A stretch of DNA of 64,000 nucleotides from Arthrobacter sp. StoSoilA2 (lineage in GTDB: Bacteria; Actinomycetota; Actinomycetes; Actinomycetales; Micrococcaceae): positions 496,001 through 560,000 of the forward strand of contig NZ_AP024643.1 of the NCBI RefSeq assembly GCF_019977195.1, read 5' to 3'. A program made the translations under genes and the position numbers. The notes under the pieces were generated by a model that was not told where the DNA came from, searched no databases, and saw only the letters and a list, made by a program, of their open reading frames with translations. The stretch's first letter is position 1. Each line of letters starts with the position of its first letter. Positions 18,163 through 26,314 of this stretch are shown here, one piece after another.

Positions 18163-18388
18163 ATGGTCATCCCGGGTACTCCAAAACTTGGGCAAAACGT
18201 CCTCGGTAGGCTTCTTGACGCCAGAGTTTGAAGCCCCATCGGCTAAACTTGGCTGGTAAGAGCCCCGAAACTCTTGCGTACGCCGCCGCCCGCGGCAGGC
18301 TGCACCGGTAGGTCGGGGCATTCTCATGTACGGCGTCGAGTCCTGGCCATCCGGCTTGGTCTCGCCCGAAAGAATGGGGGAGGATCCC

Positions 18389-19678
18389 ATGCCCGCTATC
18401 GTGATCGTCGGAGCCCAGTGGGGCGACGAAGGCAAAGGCAAAGCTACCGATCTGCTCGGTGGCCGTGTTGACTACGTGGTCAAGCCCAACGGCGGTAACA
18501 ACGCCGGGCACACCGTGGTGGTTGGCGGTGAGAAGTATGAGCTGAAGCTCCTTCCCGCGGGCATTCTGAGCCCCAATGCCATTCCCATTATTGGCAATGG
18601 CTGTGTGGTGAACCTCGAGGCACTCTTCCAGGAAATTGACGGCCTTGAGGCCCGTGGCGCGGACACGTCCCGCCTGCGCGTTTCGGCCAACGCACACCTT
18701 GTTGCGCCGTACCACCAGGTCCTGGACAAGGTCACGGAGCGTTTCCTGGGCAGCCGTGCCATCGGCACCACGGGCCGTGGCATTGGGCCGGCTTACATGG
18801 ACAAGGTTGCGCGCCTGGGCATCCGCGTCCAGGACGTGTTCGACGAATCCATCCTCCGCCAGAAGGTGGAAGGTTCGCTGCGACAGAAGAACGAACTCCT
18901 GGTCAAGGTCTACAACCGCCGCGACATCGTGGTGGATGAGATCGTTGAGTACTTCCTCTCCTTCGCTGAGCGCCTGCGCCCGCTGGTTATCGACAGCACG
19001 CTGGAGCTGAACAACGCGTTGGACGAGGGCAAGGTTGTACTCATGGAAGGTGGCCAGGCCACGTTCCTGGACGTTGACCACGGCACGTACCCGTTCGTCA
19101 CCTCATCCAACCCGACGGCGGGCGGTGCTTCCGTTGGTTCGGGCATTGGTCCCACGCGGATTTCCCGTTCCATCGGCATTATCAAGGCCTACACCACACG
19201 CGTTGGTGCCGGCCCGTTCCCCACGGAACTGTTCGACGAGATGGGTGTGTACCTGCAGAAGACCGGCGGCGAGTTTGGTGTGAACACCGGCCGTCCACGT
19301 CGCTGTGGTTGGTACGACGCCGTGTTGGCCCGCCACGCTTCCCGCGTCAACGGCTTCACGGACTACTTCGTGACCAAGCTGGACGTCCTCACGGGCATCG
19401 AGCAGATCCCGGTTTGCGTTGCCTACGATGTTGACGGTGTTCGCCATGATGAAATGCCGATGACGCAGACCGAGTTCCACCACGCAGTTCCGATCTTCGA
19501 GTACTTCGACGGCTGGACCGAGGACATCACCGGCGCCCGCACGCTCGAAGACCTTCCGGAGAACGCCCGCAACTATGTGCTGGCCTTGGAAAAACTCTCC
19601 GGCACGCGCTTCTCGGCCATCGGCGTCGGCCCTGACCGGGACCAGACCATCGTGGTTCACGATCTGATCAACGACTGA
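18389..19678 (+). CDS. purA: Adenylosuccinate synthetase
   Basis: The 429-residue protein has the GTP/IMP-binding GAQWGDEGKGKATDLL at the very N-terminus, NGGNNAGHTVV, the TTGRGIGPAYMDKVAR block, GRPRRCGWYD, and the C-terminal GVGPDRDQTI. It joins IMP and aspartate with GTP to make adenylosuccinate, the first step from IMP to AMP. ATG 18389 follows GGGGGAGG; the longer frame lacks conservation. The gene is monocistronic, with a 226-bp leader holding its promoter and a terminator after it. Confidence 0.97.
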   Translation: MPAIVIVGAQWGDEGKGKATDLLGGRVDYVVKPNGGNNAGHTVVVGGEKYELKLLPAGILSPNAIPIIGNGCVVNLEALFQEIDGLEARGADTSRLRVSANAHLVAPYHQVLDKVTERFLGSRAIGTTGRGIGPAYMDKVARLGIRVQDVFDESILRQKVEGSLRQKNELLVKVYNRRDIVVDEIVEYFLSFAERLRPLVIDSTLELNNALDEGKVVLMEGGQATFLDVDHGTYPFVTSSNPTAGGASVGSGIGPTRISRSIGIIKAYTTRVGAGPFPTELFDEMGVYLQKTGGEFGVNTGRPRRCGWYDAVLARHASRVNGFTDYFVTKLDVLTGIEQIPVCVAYDVDGVRHDEMPMTQTEFHHAVPIFEYFDGWTEDITGARTLEDLPENARNYVLALEKLSGTRFSAIGVGPDRDQTIVVHDLIND

Positions 19679-19695
19679 TTCTTACTGAATTTACG

Positions 19696-19751
19696 ACGAC
19701 GGCGGGTTACCCCTGGTTCCACGTTGGAGCCAGCGGATGGCCCGCCGTCGT
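19696..19751. terminator. Terminator after purA
   Basis: Outer arms ACGACGGCGGG (19696-19706) and CCCGCCGTCGT (19741-19751) enclose an inner stem CTGGTTCC/GGAGCCAG. A short T-rich run follows. Confidence 0.8.
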
Positions 19752-19889
19752 TATTGCCAGCCCTCCGCTGATCGACGGAGGGCGTTCAGGTTCGTGCCCC
19801 GGGACTATTTCGGCGGCCCTCGCGGTTACGCCATTCGGGGCCGAAAGCTATGTTCGCGAACACGCCAGGATGACGACGGGACGGGATAA

Positions 19890-21353
19890 GTGACTACAGA
19901 AACTGCTGCCGACGGAGTCGGGTTCCGTTCGCGCCGGGGACCCATCCTCATTGCCCTAATGCTCTCGACCGGGCTGGTGGCCATTGATGCGACGATAGTT
20001 GCCACGGCGGTGCCGTCGATTGTGGATGACATCGGCGGGTTCACGTCTTTTCCCTGGCTCTTTTCGGCGTACCTGTTGGCGCAGGCCGTCTCCGTGCCCG
20101 TCTACGCCAAACTGTCTGACGTCTTAGGCCGCAAGCCGATCATCCTCAGCGGCATCGGCCTGTTCCTCCTGGGTTCCATCTTGTGCGGGCTGGCTTGGAG
20201 CATGCCCGCCCTCATCGCTTTCCGTGTGCTTCAGGGCCTGGGCGCCGGAGCCGTGCAGCCGGTGTCGATTACTATCGCCGGGGATATTTACACGCTCGCT
20301 GAGCGGGCGAAAGTCCAAGGCTACCTCGCGAGCGTCTGGGCCGTTTCTTCCGTGGTGGGACCGACGCTGGGTGGCATTTTTTCCTCGCTTGGCATCTGGC
20401 GCTGGATCTTCTTCATCAACATCCCGCTGTGTCTTCTGGCCGGATGGATGCTGGTCCGCACATTCCACGAGAACGTGGAGCGGACGAAACACCGGGTCGA
20501 TTACCTGGGAGCAGGGCTCCTGACGGTCTCTCTAAGCCTGCTCATCCTGGGAGCGCTTGAGGGCGGCCAAGCCTGGCCTTGGAACTCCTCCATAAGCATC
20601 ACGGTTTTTGCCGTCGGGGCCTTGGTGTTCATCGCCTTCCTCTTCGTGGAAAGGAAGGCGGCTGAGCCTGTCCTCCCACCGTGGGTTGTTTCCCGCCGGC
20701 TACTGGTGACGACGGCGTTGATCTCCTTTGGCGTCGGCGCAGCCATGCTTGGTCTCACCTCATACGTCCCAACGTTCCTTGAAGGAGCGCTGGCGACTTC
20801 CCCGGTGTTTGCCGGACTCGCTTTGGCAGCCTTGACGATCGGCTGGCCAATCAGCGCGTCCCAGGCTGGCCGGTTCTACCTCCGGATCGGGTTCCGAAGG
20901 ACGGCTTTGATCGGTATTTCCGTGACGGTCGTCGGCGCTGCCGTGCTTGCCCTCACCGCCTCATCACCCAACGTGTTGTTGGTGGCCGTGGCCTGCTTCA
21001 TTGTTGGCCTGGGGCTCGGGTTGGTCGCGACGCCGAGCCTGATCGCGGCGCAGTCGAGCGTTGAGTGGAACGAACGCGGGGTAGTTACCGGCACGAATCT
21101 TTTTGCCCGTTCCATCGGTAGTTCGATTGGTGTGGCCGTTTACGGTGCGATCGCCAATGCCATTTATGCAGGCGGCCCCAGCGGCGGCGCCGATCCGCAA
21201 ACGACGGTGTCCGCTTCCACCGCTGTCTTCCTGGCCGTGCTGGTGAGTGCCGTGCTTACGGTCATTGCCGTCGTCGCGATGCCATCCAAGGCGGACAGTT
21301 CCATCACGGCCCAGGCAGCTGCCAAGACCGTCGTTGCGCCCTCGCAGGATTAG
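19890..21353 (+). CDS. MFS drug-efflux transporter, DHA2 (EmrB/QacA) type
   Basis: The 487-residue protein has 14 predicted membrane helices. It carries the DHA2 marks: helix 1 with LVAIDATIVATAVPSI, loop KLSDVLGRKP, and the motif C region VSSVVGPTLGGIF in helix 5. It is an H+-coupled exporter of hydrophobic compounds. GTG 19890 was chosen because the hydrophobic core starts soon after. Its stop overlaps the convergent SnoaL-like gene by 4 bp. Substrate unknown; no regulator is adjacent. Confidence 0.87.
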   Translation: MTTETAADGVGFRSRRGPILIALMLSTGLVAIDATIVATAVPSIVDDIGGFTSFPWLFSAYLLAQAVSVPVYAKLSDVLGRKPIILSGIGLFLLGSILCGLAWSMPALIAFRVLQGLGAGAVQPVSITIAGDIYTLAERAKVQGYLASVWAVSSVVGPTLGGIFSSLGIWRWIFFINIPLCLLAGWMLVRTFHENVERTKHRVDYLGAGLLTVSLSLLILGALEGGQAWPWNSSISITVFAVGALVFIAFLFVERKAAEPVLPPWVVSRRLLVTTALISFGVGAAMLGLTSYVPTFLEGALATSPVFAGLALAALTIGWPISASQAGRFYLRIGFRRTALIGISVTVVGAAVLALTASSPNVLLVAVACFIVGLGLGLVATPSLIAAQSSVEWNERGVVTGTNLFARSIGSSIGVAVYGAIANAIYAGGPSGGADPQTTVSASTAVFLAVLVSAVLTVIAVVAMPSKADSSITAQAAAKTVVAPSQD

Positions 21354-21781
21354 GACCGGCCGCTGGGCACCGTGTCTTCCGGGCTGACGAAGTCGGTGTG
21401 TTCGTGGATGACTTTCCATTCACCTTCCTCGCGTCGGAAGACGCTGGTGGCGCGAAGAGCGAACGGGCGGGGAGCGCTTCCGTCAATTGTGCCGGTGAAG
21501 CGGACTATGGCGGCGGTGTACGCCATGTCTCCCACGACGTCGAACGCCATAACGTCCAACGTGACGTCTTGGCCTCCTGCAAGCCGGGCTGCTACCCGCC
21601 GAAATGTCGGTTCCAGCTGGGTCCACCCTGTCGTGGAGACGCCCACTGCTCCAAACAGGCTTACTGGCTCCCGGTGGGACCACATTTCAATGCGGCGCGA
21701 GGGGTCCCCAGTGACAAGAGCGGCCTCCGCAGCATGCAGGGCAGGTTCAGCCCATGCAAGGAATTCCTCCCGGGGATCCAT
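21350..21781 (-). CDS. SnoaL/NTF2-like protein (DUF4440-type)
   Basis: The 143-residue protein is a single NTF2-like cone fold: helical start (EEFLAWAEPALHAAEAALVTGD), a WSHREPVSLFGAVG strand pair, and the C-terminal RATSVFRREEGEWKVIHEHTDF typical of DUF4440/SnoaL-like proteins. Such proteins bind or isomerise small ligands, but no catalytic residue can be assigned here. It is a lone gene convergent with the exporter. Confidence 0.75.
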   Translation of the reverse strand: MDPREEFLAWAEPALHAAEAALVTGDPSRRIEMWSHREPVSLFGAVGVSTTGWTQLEPTFRRVAARLAGGQDVTLDVMAFDVVGDMAYTAAIVRFTGTIDGSAPRPFALRATSVFRREEGEWKVIHEHTDFVSPEDTVPSGRS

Positions 21782-21904
21782 GGTTCCTCCTCCACAAGGG
21801 CGGGTTTCTCACAGCGTCCTCCCTCAGCAACGGCGAGTCAACGGAAACGGCCAGTCAACGGAAACGGACGGTCAACGGACGTGAAGCATCCGGCTTGGAA
21901 CGCT

Positions 21905-21951
21905 CGACGGCGGCAGGCGGCGTTGCGCTGATGAGCGGCCGCCCGCCGTCG
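21905..21951. terminator. Terminator of the minus-strand MFS gene
   Basis: CGACGGCGG (21905-21913) and CCGCCGTCG (21943-21951) with inner GGCGGC/GCCGCC form a stem just after the stop of the minus-strand transporter. The nearby 21836-21880 stretch has short direct repeats of GTCAACGGAAACGG. Confidence 0.65.
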
Positions 21952-21977
21952 TACTCCCGCAAAGTCGGCGGCAGGTA

Positions 21978-23255
21978 TTAATCCGGCCGGCTGTTGGCCG
22001 TCACAGTGGATCGCGCCAGGGCAGGCTTGGGGGTGGACTCGGACTTCAACAGCACCGCTTGGATGACGATGCCCACGGCAGCGAAGGCAGAGAGGGTCAC
22101 TCCGTATGCCAGCAAAGTTGGCACGAGGCCCCACACGGGTGCGAGTTGGCCGGCGATGATAACTGGCAGACTGAAGGCAAGGTAGGCGGCCGCGTAAATG
22201 CTGGCGAATACGCCCGCGCGCTGATGCGGCTGAATGTGCGGTGCGATCAGCCGGATCTGTCCACCGAACGATCCGCCGAACCCAATTCCGCCCAGTACTG
22301 CCCCGATCCAGACCGCGGGCAGCCAGGTTGCATTGATTCCGAAGAGGACCGCCAGGATCCCGAGCAGAATGAAGGAGACCCCGGCCAGTGAGCTGTGTCG
22401 GGCGGGATGGCGGCCAAATGCAAAGGTTGCCACCGCCGCTGAGAACGGGCCAAGGAAAGCGGTGAAACCCGCCACCAGGCCACCGTCCAGCGCAAAGTGG
22501 AGCCGGAGCAGCACTGGCGAGAGGCCAAGGAAGAAGGCTGGAAACATCCACCCGGCGATGTGAAGGGGGAGGCCTGCGGCGAACTCTCGGCGTATTTTGC
22601 CGGGAATGCTCAGGCGCGGGGTGAGGGAACGGACTGCACCTGGGCGTTTCACTGCCGTTTCGGAGGTGAAGCTGACAAAGACGATGCCGAGGATCATTAC
22701 GCCGGTGAGAATGGCGAAAATGAGCAGGTTGGCGTCCGCTGTGAACTGCACCGCGGCGCCCGTTACGAGGGCTCCAATGCCAAGACCACCAGCCACCGAC
22801 GCGCCCGCAAGGCCGCCAGCGAGCTTCTTAAGGTGGGACGGTGCCTGCTCTGCGATGGCTGCGTTGAATGCGCCGGTCGCAATGCCGGTGGCGATTCCTT
22901 GGAGGGCCCGGGCGATGATTACCCAGGTAATGGTGGATGCAACCATGAAGGCGATCATGGCAATCAGCTCGGTGTAGAGCGCAATCAGCATGACGGGGCG
23001 CCTGCCAAGGTGATCCGAAAGTGAGCCTCCCACCAGCAGCGCTGCCAACAGGCCTATTGCGTAGATGGCGAAGGCAAGGCTAAGGGTGCCGGCCGAAAAG
23101 CCCCACTCCTGTTGGCGGAGCGAGAGCAATGGCGTGGGTGCCCCGGCCGCGAAAAAGAATGCGGCGAAGACCAACGCAAGCCCGGGGAAAGCCGTTTTGG
23201 CTGGAAAAGTGCGGGGCGGCCGCGTAGGGCGGGATGGTGAGAATGTACGGGACAA
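21978..23255 (-). CDS. MFS transporter under TetR control
   Basis: The 425-residue protein has 12 membrane segments. The loop GGSLSDHLGRRPVMLIAL after helix 2 is the MFS signature, and the first helix region reads FAAFFFAAGAPTPLLSLRQQEWG. It is divergent from a TetR gene with a set of TTAGACAG repeats between them, so repression by that TetR is likely, as is usual for exporters. Substrate unknown. Confidence 0.85.
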   Translation of the reverse strand: MSRTFSPSRPTRPPRTFPAKTAFPGLALVFAAFFFAAGAPTPLLSLRQQEWGFSAGTLSLAFAIYAIGLLAALLVGGSLSDHLGRRPVMLIALYTELIAMIAFMVASTITWVIIARALQGIATGIATGAFNAAIAEQAPSHLKKLAGGLAGASVAGGLGIGALVTGAAVQFTADANLLIFAILTGVMILGIVFVSFTSETAVKRPGAVRSLTPRLSIPGKIRREFAAGLPLHIAGWMFPAFFLGLSPVLLRLHFALDGGLVAGFTAFLGPFSAAVATFAFGRHPARHSSLAGVSFILLGILAVLFGINATWLPAVWIGAVLGGIGFGGSFGGQIRLIAPHIQPHQRAGVFASIYAAAYLAFSLPVIIAGQLAPVWGLVPTLLAYGVTLSAFAAVGIVIQAVLLKSESTPKPALARSTVTANSRPD

Positions 23256-23266
23256 GTGAAGACTCC

Positions 23267-23339
23267 TTAGACAGAACGGTCTAATGCCAGTTAGACAGGT
23301 CTGTGCAATAAAGTCAATAAATTTTAGACAGATCTGTCT
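23267..23339. promoter_or_regulatory. TetR operator cluster (three TTAGACAG sites)
   Basis: Three related sites: 23267-23284 (TTAGAC, 6 bases, GTCTAA), 23291-23304 (TTAGACAGGTCTGT) and 23326-23339 (AGACAGATCTGTCT, a perfect palindrome). They lie in the 98-bp gap between the MFS and TetR genes. Confidence 0.75.
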
Positions 23340-23353
23340 GATATGCTTTGTGT

Positions 23354-23926
23354 ATGGCCTCCACCAAGCTTCCGGCTCGGCAGCGTCTCCTCGATGCCGC
23401 AGACAAGTTGTTTTATGCCGAGGGTGTCCACACCGTTGGCATTGACCGCCTCATCGAAGAGGCAGGCGTAGCCAAGGGCTCGCTCTTCTACAATTTTTCG
23501 GGCAAGGACGATCTCGTTGCCGCCTACTTGGAGGGCCGCGACCGTCAACGGCGAGAACGCATAGCCAGGCATCAGGTCGGGCTTGACGAGCCCACAGCGA
23601 AATTGCTGGCCATCTTTGACTCCCTTCACGAAGCGGTGACCTCGCCCGGGTACAAAGGTTGTCCGTTCGCCAATGCCAACGCAGAAGCCCTTCCGGGAAG
23701 CGTCGAGGCTGAAGCCCTGAAAACGTTCCGCGGTTGGCTTTCCGACGCAATCCTCTCGCTCTGCGAAGAGGCTCGGTTTGCCGATCCGGCAGATGTCGCA
23801 GCGCGCATCCGCCTGCTCTATGACGGGGCGGTCTCCAATTCGCACCTGGACGCCCAGCCGGGGGCTGTCCGGTTGGCCAAGGAGCTGGCTTCCATGGTTC
23901 TGGAAAACGCACCCCGCGCCCTCTGA
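23354..23926 (+). CDS. TetR family regulator
   Basis: The 190-residue protein has the TetR helix-turn-helix at residues 8-52 (RQRLLDAADKLFYAEGVHTVGIDRLIEEAGVAKG, GSLFYNFSGKDDLV split here as two parts) and a C-terminal ligand domain with the GCPFANANAE segment seen in the TetR_C_16/YcdC-like group. ATG 23354 was chosen over TTG 23348. It is divergent from an MFS gene across three palindromic sites and probably represses both. The oxidoreductase gene 50 bp downstream may be co-transcribed. Confidence 0.88.
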   Translation: MASTKLPARQRLLDAADKLFYAEGVHTVGIDRLIEEAGVAKGSLFYNFSGKDDLVAAYLEGRDRQRRERIARHQVGLDEPTAKLLAIFDSLHEAVTSPGYKGCPFANANAEALPGSVEAEALKTFRGWLSDAILSLCEEARFADPADVAARIRLLYDGAVSNSHLDAQPGAVRLAKELASMVLENAPRAL

Positions 23927-23977
23927 CTTTGGGCTCCGATAGGAATAGCCTCGCGGAGCAGGCAGTTGTCGCTAACC

Positions 23978-24901
23978 ATGAAGGCAATTACCTATAGCGA
24001 GTATGGAACCCCGGACGTCCTGGAGCTGACTGATCAGCCGATGCCCAAAGTGGGTCCAGGCATGGTCTTGGTGAAGGTGAAGGCGGCGTCGGTAAATCCG
24101 GTCGACTGGAAGATCATGGCCGGCTACCTGGACTCCTTCATGGACCTTCAGTTCCCGGCCATTCCGGGCTGGGACGTGGCGGGCGTTGTGGAATCGGTGG
24201 GAATTGACGCCCCACAATTTCAGCCCGGGGATGAGGTCATTGCCTATGGCCGCAAGGACTACGTTCACGGCGGAAGTTTTGCTGAATACATTGCGCTCCC
24301 GGAGCGGCTTCTCGCCAGGAAGCCGGACTCCCTGGATTGGAACGAGTCGGCCGGACTTCCTTTGGCCGGGCTCACAGCTTTCCAGGTACTCAATCGTCTC
24401 GGGCTCAAAACAGGCGAGACGGTTTTGATCCATGGCGGTTCTGGCGGGGTCGGATCCCTCGGTGTTCAGATCGCCGCGGCGCTCGGCGCGAGGGTCATCG
24501 CGACAGCGTCCCCAAAGAACCACGACTTTCTCCGCTCGCTTGGCGCGGAACCTGTTGCGTACGGTGAAGGGCTTGTCGGGAGGGTGCGGGCCTTGCAGCC
24601 TGATGGTATTGATGTCGTGGCCGACTTTGTGGGTGGAAACCTCGAGGCGACCCTGAAGGTCCTGTCCGAAGGAGGCCGGCATGCATCCATTGCAGACAGT
24701 GAGGTGGAGGCGCATGGTGGAACCTGGATGTGGGTGAGTCCCGTCGGTGCCGAACTGCAGCAGCTCGCTGACCTGGTAGATGAACATGGGATCCGGGTAG
24801 AGGTGGCGGAGACGCTTCCCTTGGCCAAGGCTGCGGATGCCGTCCGGCTCAACATGGAGGGACATACACGCGGAAAGCTCGTAGTAAGAGTGGGGTCTTA
24901 G
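23978..24901 (+). CDS. NADPH:quinone oxidoreductase-like (zinc-free MDR)
   Basis: The 307-residue protein is a medium-chain dehydrogenase/reductase without zinc ligands. It has the N-terminal GroES-like domain (MKAITYSEYGTPDVLEL, VNPVDWKIMAGY, GWDVAGVVESVG) and the nucleotide fold VLIHGGSGGVGSLGVQIA, with GSGGVG for NADPH. Such enzymes reduce quinones or alkenals. It follows the TetR gene, so it may be part of the same stress or xenobiotic response. ATG 23978 is used; a TTG 12 bp upstream is possible. Confidence 0.85.
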   Translation: MKAITYSEYGTPDVLELTDQPMPKVGPGMVLVKVKAASVNPVDWKIMAGYLDSFMDLQFPAIPGWDVAGVVESVGIDAPQFQPGDEVIAYGRKDYVHGGSFAEYIALPERLLARKPDSLDWNESAGLPLAGLTAFQVLNRLGLKTGETVLIHGGSGGVGSLGVQIAAALGARVIATASPKNHDFLRSLGAEPVAYGEGLVGRVRALQPDGIDVVADFVGGNLEATLKVLSEGGRHASIADSEVEAHGGTWMWVSPVGAELQQLADLVDEHGIRVEVAETLPLAKAADAVRLNMEGHTRGKLVVRVGS

Positions 24902-24930
24902 TCCGCGAGTTCAGTTTGATCCAAGCTTAC

Positions 24931-24951
24931 TTATGTTCAATTCATACCTAA
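24931..24951 (+). promoter_or_regulatory. Island operator O1
   Basis: TTATGTTCAATTCATACCTA, with an outer inverted repeat ACTTATGT/ACCTAAGT. It lies about 45 bp before the first fused deglycosidase gene and resembles the other island operators (see 50900). Confidence 0.45.
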
Positions 24952-24992
24952 GTAGGTTATGCTCTTCCTATCCCACCTAGGAAAGAGCAAAG

Positions 24993-26288
24993 ATGCTTCT
25001 TGAACGAGACCTCCTTCAAGCCACTGGCTTCCGCAATGTCCACGAAGGTGACCGCGTTACCGGATTTCAGTTCAGGGTGCGCATGCCTTCCTATCGCGGC
25101 ATGGCCGCCTCCCTGATCGACGGCATCTCCGTCAGGGTAGGAAACCATGTGGACGTACCTGCCGAGGTTCCGCTCTGGACCCTGGGCGGGAAGACATACA
25201 CCCTCGGTGAACTCTGGGCGAGCGAAGGGGTGCGCTGGCAGCTGGAAGAAGCCGCAACGGTGACTGTGCCCTTGGAGGGAGGCCTCCCGCAAGGGGTCCA
25301 TGATGTGCACATCGAGTTGAAGCTCCGCATGTCCTACATCCCGATCGAGCATCAGCCAACTGTCCACCGCGCTTCCCGGCACATCACACTGGCGCCGGAA
25401 GGCGGCGGAGGCGGCGTGTTCCAATATGGCGTATCCCTCTACAGCTTCATGCATGACTACGGAACGGTCCTGGACCTTGAAACCGCCTTGGCGGCGGTGG
25501 CAGATACAGGCGCCACCGGCGTCGAGATTTTGGGGGAGGGCCATGTGCCCAACTATCCGGAGCCCACGGCCGCCTGGATTGACCAGTGGTTCGCCTTGCT
25601 GGAGAAGTACTCGCTCGAGCCGACCAATTACGGCTCGTGGATCGATACGCGGCTACACCCCGGCCGGCACATGACTGCCCAGGAGGGTGCCGCAGCGTTG
25701 CAGCGTGACCTCAGGCTGGCCAACCGTCTGGGCTTTGGTTTCGTCCGTCCCAAGATCGGAGTTGTCTCCAGCGACCTGATCCCGGACCCCATCTGGACCG
25801 GGTCCGTGGAGCGTTCCCTGGATCTTGCCCATGAACTGGGGGTGGTTATCTGCCCCGAAATCCACTCGCCTACGCCGATCAAGCACCCGGTGGTGGACGA
25901 TTACATTGCCCTCATCGAACGCACGGGAACCAAGAACTTTGGCCTGTTGATCGACACTGGAATCTTCCAGGACCGGCCCATCCCGTTGCGGGAGGGTGAG
26001 ACCAGGGAAACCAGGCCCGCCTTCCTCGACGGCATCGGAGTGGATCCGGCAGACTTTGCCGACGTCGCGCAGTACGTCGTGTTTGTCCAAGCCAAGTTCC
26101 ACGACATCGATGAACACCTGGAAGACCAGCAGATTCCGTGGCGTCCCGTCCTCAAGGCCCTGAACGACGCTGGATACAACGGCTACTTGTCCAGCGAGTA
26201 CGAGGGCGAGAGGACCCCCTGGCGCTCAATTGAGCAGGTTCGCCGCCAGCATTCGCTGATCCGCAAGATCGCATCAGAACTCGCCTGA
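24993..26288 (+). CDS. Fused C-glycoside deglycosidase, beta-alpha (paralogue 1)
   Basis: The 431-residue protein joins two parts that are separate subunits in known C-glycoside deglycosidases. Residues 1-134 are a beta-type domain (DUF6379-like; MPSYRGMAASLI, LGGKTYTLGEL, IELKLRMSYIP). A Gly-rich linker spans 135-141. Residues 142-431 are an alpha-type xylose-isomerase-like TIM barrel with putative metal/catalytic residues in VEILGEG, CPEIHSP, LLIDTG, QAKFHDID and LSSEYEGE. The family cleaves the C-C bond of 3-oxo-C-glucosides, using a divalent metal. The alpha part is shorter than in the other paralogues. It is first of a two-gene unit. Confidence 0.78.
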   Translation: MLLERDLLQATGFRNVHEGDRVTGFQFRVRMPSYRGMAASLIDGISVRVGNHVDVPAEVPLWTLGGKTYTLGELWASEGVRWQLEEAATVTVPLEGGLPQGVHDVHIELKLRMSYIPIEHQPTVHRASRHITLAPEGGGGGVFQYGVSLYSFMHDYGTVLDLETALAAVADTGATGVEILGEGHVPNYPEPTAAWIDQWFALLEKYSLEPTNYGSWIDTRLHPGRHMTAQEGAAALQRDLRLANRLGFGFVRPKIGVVSSDLIPDPIWTGSVERSLDLAHELGVVICPEIHSPTPIKHPVVDDYIALIERTGTKNFGLLIDTGIFQDRPIPLREGETRETRPAFLDGIGVDPADFADVAQYVVFVQAKFHDIDEHLEDQQIPWRPVLKALNDAGYNGYLSSEYEGERTPWRSIEQVRRQHSLIRKIASELA

Positions 26289-26314
26289 CCACCCCAAAGT
26301 AAGAGAAGAAACAA

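Noticed and set aside
18163..18388. A riboswitch or structured leader before purA
   Set aside because: No purine-riboswitch core or convincing stem could be recognised; only an ordinary leader is supported.
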